From Nitrospiraceae bacterium (lineage in GTDB: Bacteria > Nitrospirota > Nitrospiria > Nitrospirales > Nitrospiraceae): a stretch of DNA of 64,000 nt. This document shows positions 8,774 through 17,900 of the stretch, piece by piece (the stretch's first letter is position 1; each line of letters starts with the position of its first letter). Below the pieces are notes generated by a model, which did no database searches, was not told the DNA's origin, and saw only the letters and a program-made list of their open reading frames with translations. The stretch is from assembly GCA_019637075.1 (NCBI GenBank), contig JAHBWI010000005.1, positions 248,001 through 312,000 on the forward strand, read 5' to 3'. The translations under genes were made by a program, and so were the position numbers.

Positions 8774-10894
8774 TTACAACCGTTGACCGAACTCCCGCCA
8801 AGACCAAATATGATTGGAATCCAACGCCACGTTTGCAACCTCGTAGAGCGCCATCAGTTCCCGATAGGGCGGAAGCGAGAGCAATCGATCGGCCCCCCGC
8901 CATTCCTGGCGCAAGGAGAAATCCAACCCCACGTCCTGGAGCGTTTCGGTCCGGAAGGAATAGACGACCACGCCCTCGCGCGACACATGACCCACGAGGT
9001 TGTCATACACACTCGACACATAGGCACGGTTATCATCCAGGCAGTCACGCACCAGGGTACAGGACAGATCACGGCCGACGAAAGGGGCCACCGCAGGCAG
9101 CAACCCTATCAGCGCCAATGCGGTCGGCGCCACGTCGACTTGACTGGCAACCGTCGGAACCGTGCGAGGACGATAGCGATCAGGACTGCGAAGCGTGGGA
9201 TCCACCCAGATCATGAGCGGCGCGGAAAAATGCCCCACCGCCCGTTCCACATCCGTCTTGCCGATCGCTTCATGGCGCCCGTGATCCCCGAGCACGAAGA
9301 GGACCGTGTTCCGGAGCAGTCCCCTTCCGGCCAGATCCGTAAACACGCGCTCGAGTTCCAAATCCGTATACCGAAGGGCCGCGACATATTTATCGTCGAC
9401 CAGCTGCTGCAGCCGCTGCACGTCGGGATGATTCGAGGGCGCCGCGAACGGATGGTGGGTCGCCAGCGTCAGCGTCGTGAGGAAAAACGGCTGTTGGCTC
9501 CCCTGCAGCCGCTCAACGCGTTGAGCCCACAGATCGAACAATGCACCGTCGGCCAGCCCCAGCCTCGTACGCTCGGCATCGGGAGGAAAATCGCCCTCGT
9601 CCAATAATTGATGCAATCCGTTCCGTGACAGGAATGTCTGGAGGCGATTGAGGTCCCGATGCTGCCCGATCACCATCTCGGTGCGGTATCCGCCCCGCTG
9701 GAGCAAGGACGGCAGACAGAGATAGTCGTGGGCATAACGCGTCTTCATCGCCGCCGCACCCTGCCGCGGGTAGGTGCTGCAGAGGGTCGCGAACAACCCT
9801 CGCGAGGTCTGCACACCATTGGAGAAAAAATTCTCGAAATAGACGCTGTCGCTCCGCAACCGGTCGAGGAACGGGGTTCCCTGGATGCCGTTGTAGGTCT
9901 GTCCCAGATATCGGCGGTCCAACCCTTCGATGAAGAGAATCATCACATCCGGCTGCCCCTTGAGCCGAACGGCGCCGGAGTCGGGCCTCACCGGGCGGAC
10001 CAATGGGTAGCGAGCATCCAACACGCTGCCTTCGGCTCGAAGCATGTGCTGCGTGGTCCGCAGGGCCTCCTCGTAGGGAATCGCGTCGAGCCCGGCAATC
10101 CGTTCCTTGGAGTGGCGAGAGGTGAAGGCCACACGGAACGCTTCAGCCGCAAAGAGGAGCGGATTCTGTGCCAGCGTGTAGTAAACGGAACTGCCGATGT
10201 GCGCGATGCGGATTCCGTAGGGGCCGGTATGGTGAAACCCGGCGCCTCCTGCGACCAACCCGACGCAAAGCAAGGCGTTCGCCTGGAAACCCGACGCCGG
10301 ACGCCAGCGAATGATGGCGGGTCGGACCGCCGCCGAAAACAGCCACCACCACAATCCCACCGCAATGCCCTGCAACAGGAAGAAAGAGCTTACCCGTACG
10401 GCCCACTTGGCGCCTTCGCCCAACTCGGCGCCGGTTTGCTTGGCCGCCTGATCATTCGTTTCCGACGGGGTTGAGGGCGACGTCAGCAAATCGCCCACGT
10501 ATTCCAGAAAGACAAAATCCATATGCTGCCGGTTGAAGGTGTAGTACCCCATATCGACACAGAGCAGGATGAGCAGCAGAAGCGCCAACGATACACAGGC
10601 CGGTTGCAATGCCCGTTGAAACAGCCGTGCCGGAGCCGCTACCGTACCGCGGACTCGCTGCCAGCCCCATGACAACAGTGTCCCGAGACCGGCAAGGATC
10701 AGCGCCAGTACCAGCGCAGATGTCGCGGAGATGAAATCTCCCCGCAATCCCACCACGAATGTGTGCAGGAGGAGAGGAACGGTGGGCGTTTCCTGGGTCC
10801 AGGCGTCACGAAGGAGAAATAGGCGTTCGGCTACCTGCAGAACTACGAAAAGAATCCACCAAAACAGCACGCTTCTTCTGATCGTACCAGCCAT
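8774..10894 (-). CDS. LtaS-like membrane sulfatase/phosphatase-superfamily transferase (copy 2)
   Basis: A 706-residue paralogue of the copy at 3548-5791. Several transmembrane helices fill the first about 240 residues, including the shared MGYYTFNRQHMDFVFLEY segment. The periplasmic catalytic domain has FIEGLDRR (Glu323), GVQTSRG (likely nucleophile Thr363), ATHHP (His480/481) and GDHGRH (Asp537, His538). All key positions of the LtaS/arylsulfatase superfamily appear intact, so both copies should be active. The C-terminus IWSWREFGQRL matches the other copy's IWSWKQFENGL, so they are recent or constrained paralogues. Likely role: transfer of a phospholipid-derived head group to LPS or another envelope glycan; the product is unknown. 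Confidence 0.85.
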   Translation of the reverse strand: MAGTIRRSVLFWWILFVVLQVAERLFLLRDAWTQETPTVPLLLHTFVVGLRGDFISATSALVLALILAGLGTLLSWGWQRVRGTVAAPARLFQRALQPACVSLALLLLILLCVDMGYYTFNRQHMDFVFLEYVGDLLTSPSTPSETNDQAAKQTGAELGEGAKWAVRVSSFFLLQGIAVGLWWWLFSAAVRPAIIRWRPASGFQANALLCVGLVAGGAGFHHTGPYGIRIAHIGSSVYYTLAQNPLLFAAEAFRVAFTSRHSKERIAGLDAIPYEEALRTTQHMLRAEGSVLDARYPLVRPVRPDSGAVRLKGQPDVMILFIEGLDRRYLGQTYNGIQGTPFLDRLRSDSVYFENFFSNGVQTSRGLFATLCSTYPRQGAAAMKTRYAHDYLCLPSLLQRGGYRTEMVIGQHRDLNRLQTFLSRNGLHQLLDEGDFPPDAERTRLGLADGALFDLWAQRVERLQGSQQPFFLTTLTLATHHPFAAPSNHPDVQRLQQLVDDKYVAALRYTDLELERVFTDLAGRGLLRNTVLFVLGDHGRHEAIGKTDVERAVGHFSAPLMIWVDPTLRSPDRYRPRTVPTVASQVDVAPTALALIGLLPAVAPFVGRDLSCTLVRDCLDDNRAYVSSVYDNLVGHVSREGVVVYSFRTETLQDVGLDFSLRQEWRGADRLLSLPPYRELMALYEVANVALDSNHIWSWREFGQRL

Positions 10895-10911
10895 CGCTGT
10901 TCAACGGATTC

Positions 10912-12015
10912 CTAGGAGTTCGTGACACGCCGGTAGACACGCTCGAGTTCGTCGACCATGCGATCGAGGGAATAGCACCGCTCGACGGTGAGGCGACCTT
11001 CCCGCCCCAGCGACGCGCAGCGCGAGGGATCATCCAGCAAGAGACCGATCCGGTCGGCAAGGGCTTCGGCATCCCGCGGCGGAACGATCAACCCGGATAC
11101 CCCGTCCTTGACCACGTCGGGAATCGACCCGGTCGTGGTCGACACCACCGGCAACCCGATCGCCAGGGCCTGCATGAGCACCTGTGGAATGGTGTCGCCT
11201 TCGATCGTCGGGATCGCAAAAATCGTCAGGGAACGGAAGATATCCAGGAGATCGTCGCGGAAACCCAGCATCCGCACGTGCTGCGCGATGCCAAGCCGTT
11301 CGATCTGCGCCCGGATGTTTCGTTCCTCAGGTCCCTCTCCGACGATCAGAAACGTGACGCGCTGATGCTGTTTGAGCACTCGCGCGGCCGCCTCGACGAA
11401 GTAGGTGTGGCCTTTGTAGTCACGCAAATACGAAATCAGCCCGACCAGTCGCTGGTCGGATGGCAGCCCCAGCTCTTTGCGGATGTCCCGTAGCGGAGGC
11501 GCCGGGGAAAATTGCTCGACATCCAACCCGATGGGGAAGGCCGCTACGCGGTCCGGCGCCAGACCATCGCGCTGGATCAGGTCCTGCCGCGTGCGCTCGC
11601 CGCCCGTCACGATCACCATGTCGAACAGCCGGCGATAGAGCAGATGCGTCGCCGCGTTGTTCGTCAGCGGCGCGGAGATGTGCCGAGTCCGGATGACTTT
11701 CGGACGCGCCGAAAGGAGCTGCGCAGCCAGCGTCGCGATCCAACTGTCTCGCGAACTGTTGACGTGTACGATATCGGGCCGCTCACGGGCGATGAGGTTC
11801 CGGAAGGCCAAGATCGCCACCGGCATCCGCCATTGCCGCATGACCATCGGCTCCACATCGAGGCCCTTCTCCTTCGCCATGGCCATAATGGGACTGTTCG
11901 GTTCGAGCACCAACAGGACACGGTGGCCCCGCCGCACGAGCCGTTCCGCGTGCAACAGCACGGCCAATTCCTGGCCCCCGACCGTGGTGCTGGACTCAGC
12001 GATCACAATCTTCAC
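10912..12015 (-). CDS. Glycosyltransferase family 4
   Basis: A 367-residue GT-B transferase. The N-terminus MKIVIAESSTTVGGQELAVL has the glycine-containing acceptor loop, GLISYLRDYKGHTYFVEAA near residue 195 starts the donor domain, and FAIPTIEGDTIPQVLMQALA near residue 275 is the donor motif, where the common EGFG is replaced by EGDT. Such variants occur in LPS and capsule GT4 enzymes. It ends 17 bases before the second LtaS-like gene and starts 13 bases after the GT9 stop. Probably adds a core or side-chain sugar; specificity unknown. Confidence 0.87.
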   Translation of the reverse strand: MKIVIAESSTTVGGQELAVLLHAERLVRRGHRVLLVLEPNSPIMAMAKEKGLDVEPMVMRQWRMPVAILAFRNLIARERPDIVHVNSSRDSWIATLAAQLLSARPKVIRTRHISAPLTNNAATHLLYRRLFDMVIVTGGERTRQDLIQRDGLAPDRVAAFPIGLDVEQFSPAPPLRDIRKELGLPSDQRLVGLISYLRDYKGHTYFVEAAARVLKQHQRVTFLIVGEGPEERNIRAQIERLGIAQHVRMLGFRDDLLDIFRSLTIFAIPTIEGDTIPQVLMQALAIGLPVVSTTTGSIPDVVKDGVSGLIVPPRDAEALADRIGLLLDDPSRCASLGREGRLTVERCYSLDRMVDELERVYRRVTNS

Positions 12016-12028
12016 AAGCGTGCTACCT

Positions 12029-13075
12029 CTAAGTCCGAACGAGTTGTTGTCGCACCGCCCGCTCGACCTGCTCCGGGGTCACCCCGCCTAAGCACTCGAG
12101 CGGCACGGCATGGTTACAGCGGCGGCTTAAGCAAGGACGACAGGCCACCGGATGCGAGAGCACGATATGCCGGCTTCCATAGGGACCGGTTCGCTTTTCG
12201 TCTGTGGGACCGAACAGCGACACGACCGGTGTCCCGACCGCGGCGGCAATATGCATCGGGCCCGAGTCATTTGTCACCAGGACCGCAGCCCTTCGAAGAA
12301 AACCGGGCAGTAAGCCTACAGGGGTCTGTCCGGTGAGATCAACCGCTTTCGTCTGCATCAGGCTCTTCACGGCATCGGATTCCGGCTGTTCGGCCGGACC
12401 GCCGATCAGAACGACCGGCCCCGCCCCGCTCTTCTGCAACAGATCGGCCAACTGCGCAAAATGCCCGGCCGGCCACCGCTTGGTAAGCCAGCGGGCCGAG
12501 ACGTTCATGGCGATCCACCTCGTGCCGGAGATGCCGGCACGGTCCAGCAGAACCTCGATCGCCGCTTCATCGTCAGGCCGCCGGAGAAATTCGAATTGCG
12601 GCACGGTGGGACGCGGTGCCCCCAGGGCATCCGACACCAGCAGGTACCGGTCGACGGCATGCAGAGTGGCGCTGGGAACCGGGACCCGTTGCGTATAAAA
12701 AAAGGGACTGCCCTCTCGGGCATTGGCGAAGCCGATCCGCCGCGGGCAACCGGTCAGCCAGGTCATCGCCCCGCTTCGGAACAGGCCCTGAAGATCCACG
12801 ACCAGGTCGAACGCTGCGGCGCGCAGGGCAGGAACGTGGTTCAGCCACCCCGAAAGCCCGCCGCTTACGGCGCAGACTTCGTCCACGCCGCCGATTCGCT
12901 CCACGATCGGCGCCCATTGCTGCTTGACCAACCAGGTGACGCGCGCCTCCGGAAATCCGCGGCGTAACGACGCCACGGTCGGCATCGCATGCACGATATC
13001 CCCGAGGGAACTGGGCTTGACCATCAGCAGACGCCGCAAGGTGCCCATCGGCTGTGTGGAGGTAGCGGGCGTCAT
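12029..13075 (-). CDS. Glycosyltransferase family 9, LPS heptosyltransferase (WaaC/WaaF/WaaQ-like)
   Basis: A 348-residue protein with LLMVKPSSLGDIVHAMP near residue 15 (the GT9 N-terminal motif; SSLGDIVHA is WaaC-like) and VTNDSGPMHIAAAVGTPVV near residue 265, the ADP-heptose-binding motif. FGPTDEKRTGPYG and a Cys-rich tail (CRPCLSRRCNH) follow, as in bacterial heptosyltransferases. The open frame reaches 13135, but the ATG at 13075 overlaps the TGA of the WaaF-GmhB gene (ATGA), indicating coupled translation. SSLGDIVHA suggests heptosyltransferase I, acting on Kdo, which would complement the WaaF domain next to it. The I versus II split is inference. Confidence 0.87.
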   Translation of the reverse strand: MTPATSTQPMGTLRRLLMVKPSSLGDIVHAMPTVASLRRGFPEARVTWLVKQQWAPIVERIGGVDEVCAVSGGLSGWLNHVPALRAAAFDLVVDLQGLFRSGAMTWLTGCPRRIGFANAREGSPFFYTQRVPVPSATLHAVDRYLLVSDALGAPRPTVPQFEFLRRPDDEAAIEVLLDRAGISGTRWIAMNVSARWLTKRWPAGHFAQLADLLQKSGAGPVVLIGGPAEQPESDAVKSLMQTKAVDLTGQTPVGLLPGFLRRAAVLVTNDSGPMHIAAAVGTPVVSLFGPTDEKRTGPYGSRHIVLSHPVACRPCLSRRCNHAVPLECLGGVTPEQVERAVRQQLVRT

Positions 13076-14772
13076 GGCTGGTTCTGTGCGGAGACGGGCG
13101 GCGAGGGATCGGACTGCCCCCGGCCCAGGATCCATCCAACCGCGTCCGCCAGCCCTTCGGCTACATGGTCCGGTGCCATGCCCCGCTCCCGCAACTCAGC
13201 CAACGCCTCTGCTCCGGACGGACCGCTCATGACGAGAACGCTGCGTGCGCCGATGCGTTTCGCCAACTCGATATCGCGCGCGCTGTCTCCTACCATATAG
13301 GCACGAGTCGGATCGATTCGGAGCTCCTCAACGGCACGGTCGACCATCCCCGTCGCCGGCTTCCGGCAGTCGCAGCCGTCATTCGGGTGATGCGGACAGA
13401 CATAGAGCCCATCGAGCCGGACGCCTTCGGCCGCGAGACGGTCCACGAGCTTCCCATGAATGATCTCAAGCGCTTCCAGAGTGAGGTATCCGCGTGCGAC
13501 GCCGGATTGATTCGTGACCACGACCAGCCTCGCCCCGGCCTTCTGCAATTCAGCGAGCGCCGGTCCGACTCCCGGCAGGAGTCGCAATTCCTCCGGGGTC
13601 TTGATGTACCCCGTATCTTCGTTGATCGTCCCGTCACGATCCAAAAACACCGTGACACCCGCCAGGCTCCCCCCTGCCGACTCGCGAGCAGGCGCCTGGG
13701 GCGCGGTTTCCACTGTCGGGACCACGAGGGGCAGCAGAGTCGCCGCCTGGTACACCTGATCGACCGTCACGGCCGTCATGCACCGGTGATCGATCGGACA
13801 TTCCCGCAGCAGGCAGGGGGCGCAGGCGACAGGCTGCCGCATGAGTTGCGCCGCCACGCGGTAAGGCGACGTGGCCTGCCAGTCGGTCGGCCCGAACACC
13901 GCGACGAGCGGCACATCGAACGCCGCGGCGACGTGCATAGGGCCGGTATCATTGGTCAAAAAGAGTTGGCAGCGTTTGACGAGCGCGAGCAATTCGCGGA
14001 CCGTCGTCTGCCCCGAACACACGACGGTGCGGGCCTTGATCTGTGCTGCGATGGATTTCCCCAGCTGTTCTTCCCCTTTTGCGCCGAGAATCGCCACGGC
14101 TACGCGCCCTCGCACCCTGGCTTGCGTATCCTTCACCAAGCGATTGACGACCTCGGCATACCGCTCCGGCAGCCACCGCTTCGCTTGCCCATAGGTCGAG
14201 CCGGGGTTCACGCCGATCACGACATCCCCCGGCGCGATACCGGCGTCGGCCAGACGGATCTTCATCGCCTCCGCTTCCTCTTGAGTGACGAAGAGGCGCG
14301 GTGCCGGAGGCGTCCCTTGCCCGCCCAGCGGCTTCAACATATCCCAGTAGTACTCGACTTGATGTTTGCCGCTCTTGCGGCCGGGCGGCGAAACCGGGTC
14401 CGTCAACAGCAGGCCACGCCCGTCGGTGGCATAGCCGAAGCGGCGGGGGATGCCGGCCAGGAAACTCAACAGCGCCGCCTCGAACGCGTTTTGAAACAGG
14501 ATGGCCAAGTCGAAACGATGACGGCGCAGGACACCAGCCAGCGTCCACTTCCCGGCCAGGCCTGCGTGCCGGCCGCGATCGTCGTAGACCAGCATGCGAT
14601 TCACGGCAGGATGGTTGGCCAGCAGTTCGGCAATGCCCGGTTTCACCAACAGCGTGACGTCGGCTTCCGGAAACAACGCACGGACAAGATCCAAGGCCGG
14701 CTCGCACATGACGGCGTCGCCAAGCCAATTCGGCCCTCGCACGACGATCCGACGGACAGCTTCCTTACGCAC
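13072..14772 (-). CDS. Fusion: heptosyltransferase II (WaaF) + heptose-bisphosphate phosphatase (GmhB)
   Basis: A single 566-residue frame joins two steps of heptose metabolism. Residues 1 to about 348 are a complete GT9/WaaF: VRGPNWLGDAVM at 11-22 and FLTNDTGPMHVAAAFDVPLV near 271-290. After a linker of about 25 residues rich in Ala, Pro and Glu comes a complete HAD-IIIA phosphatase (372 to about 550): DRDGT at 378-382, TNQSG near 420, the zinc-binding CPHHPNDGCDC at 459-469 and VGDS at 494-497. GmhB removes the 7-phosphate of heptose-1,7-bisphosphate on the way to ADP-heptose, which WaaF then uses. Start is a GTG at 14772, overlapping the end of lpxK by 8 bases. Both halves look catalytically intact. 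Confidence 0.92.
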   Translation of the reverse strand: MRKEAVRRIVVRGPNWLGDAVMCEPALDLVRALFPEADVTLLVKPGIAELLANHPAVNRMLVYDDRGRHAGLAGKWTLAGVLRRHRFDLAILFQNAFEAALLSFLAGIPRRFGYATDGRGLLLTDPVSPPGRKSGKHQVEYYWDMLKPLGGQGTPPAPRLFVTQEEAEAMKIRLADAGIAPGDVVIGVNPGSTYGQAKRWLPERYAEVVNRLVKDTQARVRGRVAVAILGAKGEEQLGKSIAAQIKARTVVCSGQTTVRELLALVKRCQLFLTNDTGPMHVAAAFDVPLVAVFGPTDWQATSPYRVAAQLMRQPVACAPCLLRECPIDHRCMTAVTVDQVYQAATLLPLVVPTVETAPQAPARESAGGSLAGVTVFLDRDGTINEDTGYIKTPEELRLLPGVGPALAELQKAGARLVVVTNQSGVARGYLTLEALEIIHGKLVDRLAAEGVRLDGLYVCPHHPNDGCDCRKPATGMVDRAVEELRIDPTRAYMVGDSARDIELAKRIGARSVLVMSGPSGAEALAELRERGMAPDHVAEGLADAVGWILGRGQSDPSPPVSAQNQP

Positions 14773-15847
14773 GCCCCTCCTGCATGACCACGGCGAGCTT
14801 CAGCCGCAATAGTTGTGTCAACCGTTCCCGCCCCACCACGATCTCCGTCTGTAAACGCACCGCCCACCAGACATCGTCGGGGGACAAGAACGGCACGACT
14901 TTCCCGGCATCCTTTTCGGTCGTCACCGCCAATTCAGCGCCACAGGCCTTCGTCCGTTGCCGAATTCGTTCGACGATCTCAGCGGTATAGTGCGCATGGT
15001 CCCGAAAGTCCAGAGTCTCCCGCACGACAATCCCAAGCGCCTTTGCCAGCGCGTGGAATGAGCCCGAGTTGCCCACCCCGCTGAACAGCAAGGCCGGGGC
15101 ATCCTTCAACGCATCCGCCGTTTTCGTCTCGTTTCCCCCGATCCGTTGAAACGAGTCGGCCCGGAATTGCACGAGCACCGGCGCGGGCAAAGGCCCACAG
15201 GCTTGCGTCAAACACCGCCAAACCGGTTCAGCTTCGACCGCGCTCCCGGCGCGTGTGATCAGGATGGCATCGGCGCGTCGTGCAGCCGTGATCGGCTCCC
15301 GCAATCGTCCGAAGGGCAAGGCAGCCTGAATTCCCTCGGGATCGCTTGCATCCACGAGCAACAAATCCACATCCCGATGGAGGCGCAGGTGCTGAAACCC
15401 GTCGTCCAGCACGAAACAGTCGACGGGAGCCTGCTGCAACACCCATGTTCCGAGTGCGACGCGATCCGCCCCGACCGCCACGATCGCCCCGGGACAGCGG
15501 GACGCGATCAGGTAAGGCTCATCCCCCGCTTCCTCAGCGGACGCCAGCAACCTTCGTCCATCGGACACGAGCAACTGCGCCGCCGAGCTGCGCCGGCGAT
15601 AGCCCCGGCTCAACACGGCAACCCGCTTGCCTTGCCCGGTCAACTGCTCGACGAGATGGATCACGACCGGCGTCTTTCCGGTGCCCCCGACCGTCAGATT
15701 GCCGACGCTGACCACCGGCCTCGGAAGCCGAGTCCTGGTAGGCCAACCCCTTCGATACAGCCAGGCCCTGAATCTTGCCGCAACTTCGTAGGGTACCCCG
15801 GCCCACCGGCGCCAAGAACTACCCGCCCGCCCCTGCCCCATGCTCAT
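14765..15847 (-). CDS. lpxK: Tetraacyldisaccharide 4'-kinase LpxK
   Basis: Phosphorylates the 4'-position of tetraacyldisaccharide-1-phosphate to make lipid IVA at the inner-membrane face. VVSVGNLTVGGTGKTP (P-loop, residues 45-60) is diagnostic, and the short N-terminal amphipathic segment MGQGRAGSSWRRWAGVPY... is the membrane-associating region. DDGFQHLRLHRDVDLLLVD near residue 145 is the conserved catalytic/Walker B area. Length (360) is normal. Its ATG overlaps the waaA stop (ATGA at 15844-15847), and its own stop overlaps the waaF-gmhB GTG. Membership in the lipid A operon supports the call. Confidence 0.95.
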   Translation of the reverse strand: MSMGQGRAGSSWRRWAGVPYEVAARFRAWLYRRGWPTRTRLPRPVVSVGNLTVGGTGKTPVVIHLVEQLTGQGKRVAVLSRGYRRRSSAAQLLVSDGRRLLASAEEAGDEPYLIASRCPGAIVAVGADRVALGTWVLQQAPVDCFVLDDGFQHLRLHRDVDLLLVDASDPEGIQAALPFGRLREPITAARRADAILITRAGSAVEAEPVWRCLTQACGPLPAPVLVQFRADSFQRIGGNETKTADALKDAPALLFSGVGNSGSFHALAKALGIVVRETLDFRDHAHYTAEIVERIRQRTKACGAELAVTTEKDAGKVVPFLSPDDVWWAVRLQTEIVVGRERLTQLLRLKLAVVMQEGRA

Positions 15848-17202
15848 GGCCTGCGGCGCTCCGACCGCTCCACTACCGCTCCTTCCGCGGTACCGAGATG
15901 CGGCGATTCAATCGGAAGGTACGACGAAATGACGTCGAGCGTCCGCTCGAGCGCCCCCTGGTTCCGGCGCACCACCTCTCTAGCCGATTCACCCATGTGG
16001 CGCGCGGCGGCGGGATCGCGCAACAGGGACGCCACGGCACGGATCAGTTCGTCCGCGGTATGGACCACGCGACCGCCACCCGATTGGACCAGCAACCCCG
16101 CCACCTCGGCGCAATGGTCGGTGTAGGGTCCGAATAACACCGGCGTCCCCCAGGCCGACGGTTCCAACAGATTGTGGCCGCCGATCGGAACCAGCGTACC
16201 CCCCACCAGGCTCACAGCCGCATCCCGATAGAGTAAGGCGAGTTCGCCTCGCGTATCCAACACCATCGCACGAGGGCCGGTCCCCGGCATGCGTCCGTCA
16301 CCTTGGCTACGCCGGAACACGGGCAAGCCGGCCGCCCGGAGCGCCTCTTCCACCTGCGACGCTCGCTCGATATGTCGCGGCGCCAGCACGAGCAGCAGAT
16401 CGGGAAACTCTTCCGTCAAGGTCCTATAGGCCGCGATGAGGACGTCTTCCTCTCCGGGATGGGTGCTACCTGCCACGAATAATCGTTCCTTTTCGCCGAC
16501 CCCGAGCGATGCGCGCGAGACGGTCGTGCCGGACGCGCTCGCGGTCGGCATCGGCTGATCGAACTTGATGTTGCCGGTACAACGGACGCGAGACTTGTCG
16601 GCTCCGAGATCGATCACCCGTTGCGCGTCACGATCCGATTGCATGAGACATACGTCGACCATGGAGAGCATGGTTCGATAGAAATCCCGAATCACCGGCA
16701 ACCGCTGGCGCTCGTAGGATCGGGTGGAGAGCCGACCATTGACCAGGATCGAGGGAATGCCGCGCCGGCGAAGGGCCCGCAGGATATTGGGCCACAACTC
16801 CGTTTCGACGAAAAGGTAGAGATTCGGGCGAACCTGATCCAGCGCCTGCTCCACGACCCAAGAAAAGTCGAGCGGCGCGTACCGATGTTCGGCAATCCCG
16901 GCGAGCCGTTGCTCCACCGCTTCCCGGCCCGTCTCGGTGACGGTCGACACGACCAACCTTGCATGGGAATAGCGGTCCCGAAGGCGCCGGACGAGCGGAA
17001 CGACCGCCACGACCTCGCCGAGCGACACGGCGTGAATCCAGATAACCACCGGCGGTCCATCGGCCGTGGACCGTCCGGTTGCTTCGGACGCGAGACCCAA
17101 CCGCTGGGGCAGACCGCGGCGACAACGCTGCTTCGACAGGAGCACGAGAAGGATGACGGGGGAAATCGCGATGAGGAGAGCGTTATAGAGCAGATACCAC
17201 AT
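15844..17202 (-). CDS. waaA: 3-deoxy-D-manno-octulosonic acid (Kdo) transferase WaaA/KdtA
   Basis: Adds Kdo from CMP-Kdo to lipid IVA. The 452-residue protein begins with an N-terminal membrane anchor (YLLYNALLIAISPVILLVLL), then WIHAVSLGEVVAVVPLV with the catalytic Glu region near residue 60, FVETELWPNILR near 130, and the GT-B donor domain with GGTLVPIGGHNLLEPSAWG near 335. All are standard for GT30. The ATG at 17202 shares its first base with the TAA ending the corrected frame of the upstream acyltransferase (TAATG), good evidence for coupling. Whether it is mono- or bifunctional cannot be seen. Confidence 0.95.
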   Translation of the reverse strand: MWYLLYNALLIAISPVILLVLLSKQRCRRGLPQRLGLASEATGRSTADGPPVVIWIHAVSLGEVVAVVPLVRRLRDRYSHARLVVSTVTETGREAVEQRLAGIAEHRYAPLDFSWVVEQALDQVRPNLYLFVETELWPNILRALRRRGIPSILVNGRLSTRSYERQRLPVIRDFYRTMLSMVDVCLMQSDRDAQRVIDLGADKSRVRCTGNIKFDQPMPTASASGTTVSRASLGVGEKERLFVAGSTHPGEEDVLIAAYRTLTEEFPDLLLVLAPRHIERASQVEEALRAAGLPVFRRSQGDGRMPGTGPRAMVLDTRGELALLYRDAAVSLVGGTLVPIGGHNLLEPSAWGTPVLFGPYTDHCAEVAGLLVQSGGGRVVHTADELIRAVASLLRDPAAARHMGESAREVVRRNQGALERTLDVISSYLPIESPHLGTAEGAVVERSERRRP

Positions 17203-17869
17203 TACGGACTCGTCCCGAGGACGGCGGCCTCAGCCTCGTTGGTCATGCGGTTCAGCCGGAACTCCAACTCCTGACGCACGCGCTCCATTTCCTCAGGCGA
17301 CGAGTCGCGCGACACCGTGAGGGGCTCCCCCCAAAGAAAGACTCCTTGCGCGAACGGATAGGGCATGATGAAACGGTCCCAGCTCGCAAAGAGTTTTTTT
17401 TTGAGCAGCCGAACGCCAACGGGACGATCGGCAACCCCGTGGCCTTCGCCAGCTGAATGACGCCCAGCTTGGCGACCTGCCGAGGGCCTTTCGGGCCGTC
17501 CGGCGTGATTACAAGGTCTACCCCGGATCGTCCGAGCCGGATCAACTCACGCAACGCCTCGGTGCCGCCGCGGGTACTCGAGCCACGGACAGCCTGCAGT
17601 CCGAATCTCGCGATGATCCGGCAAATCAATTCTCCGTCGCCGTGCCGGCTGATGAGCACATGGGCCTCGGATCCACGGTAGGCATAGGGCATCATCAGCT
17701 GCTGCGCGTGCCAGAAGGTAATGATCATGCGCTTGCCCTGTCTCAGAAGACCGTCGACATGCTCCGCGCCTTCAACTCGCCACCGCATCGAGGCATGGAG
17801 ACTGCGGATCACCCCGTAGCCGAACGGCGGCACCAGCGCAAACTTGAGGCGCGTGATCACCGGTTTCAT
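17202..17869 (-). CDS. DUF374 lysophospholipid/lipid A late acyltransferase-like (LpxJ-type), interrupted by a one-base frameshift
   Basis: The frame begins with MKPVITRLKFALVPPFGYG at 17869 and shows ITFWHAQQLMMPYAY (acyltransferase HX-type motif), SRHGDGELI, RGSSTRGGTEALREL and VITPDGPKGPRQ, all DUF374 hallmarks. At an A9 run (17394-17402 on the plus strand as T9) the frame breaks after GCSKK. Read straight, it gives unrelated sequence ending at 17252. With one extra A it continues as LFASWDRFIMPYPFAQGVFL and so on for 63 residues, to a TAA that overlaps the waaA start. That gives a normal length of 222 residues. LpxJ, a lipid A late acyltransferase of epsilonproteobacteria, belongs to DUF374, and the site between msbA and waaA fits that role. 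Sequencing error, slippage or recent mutation are all possible. Confidence 0.85.
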
Positions 17870-17900
17870 GAGACTACCCACTCGACGTTCCCCCCGGAAC

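Noticed and set aside
13165-14787. 540-residue open frame on the plus strand over the WaaF-GmhB gene
   Set aside because: Shadow of a well-supported gene; composition rich in Arg, His and Pro and no motifs.
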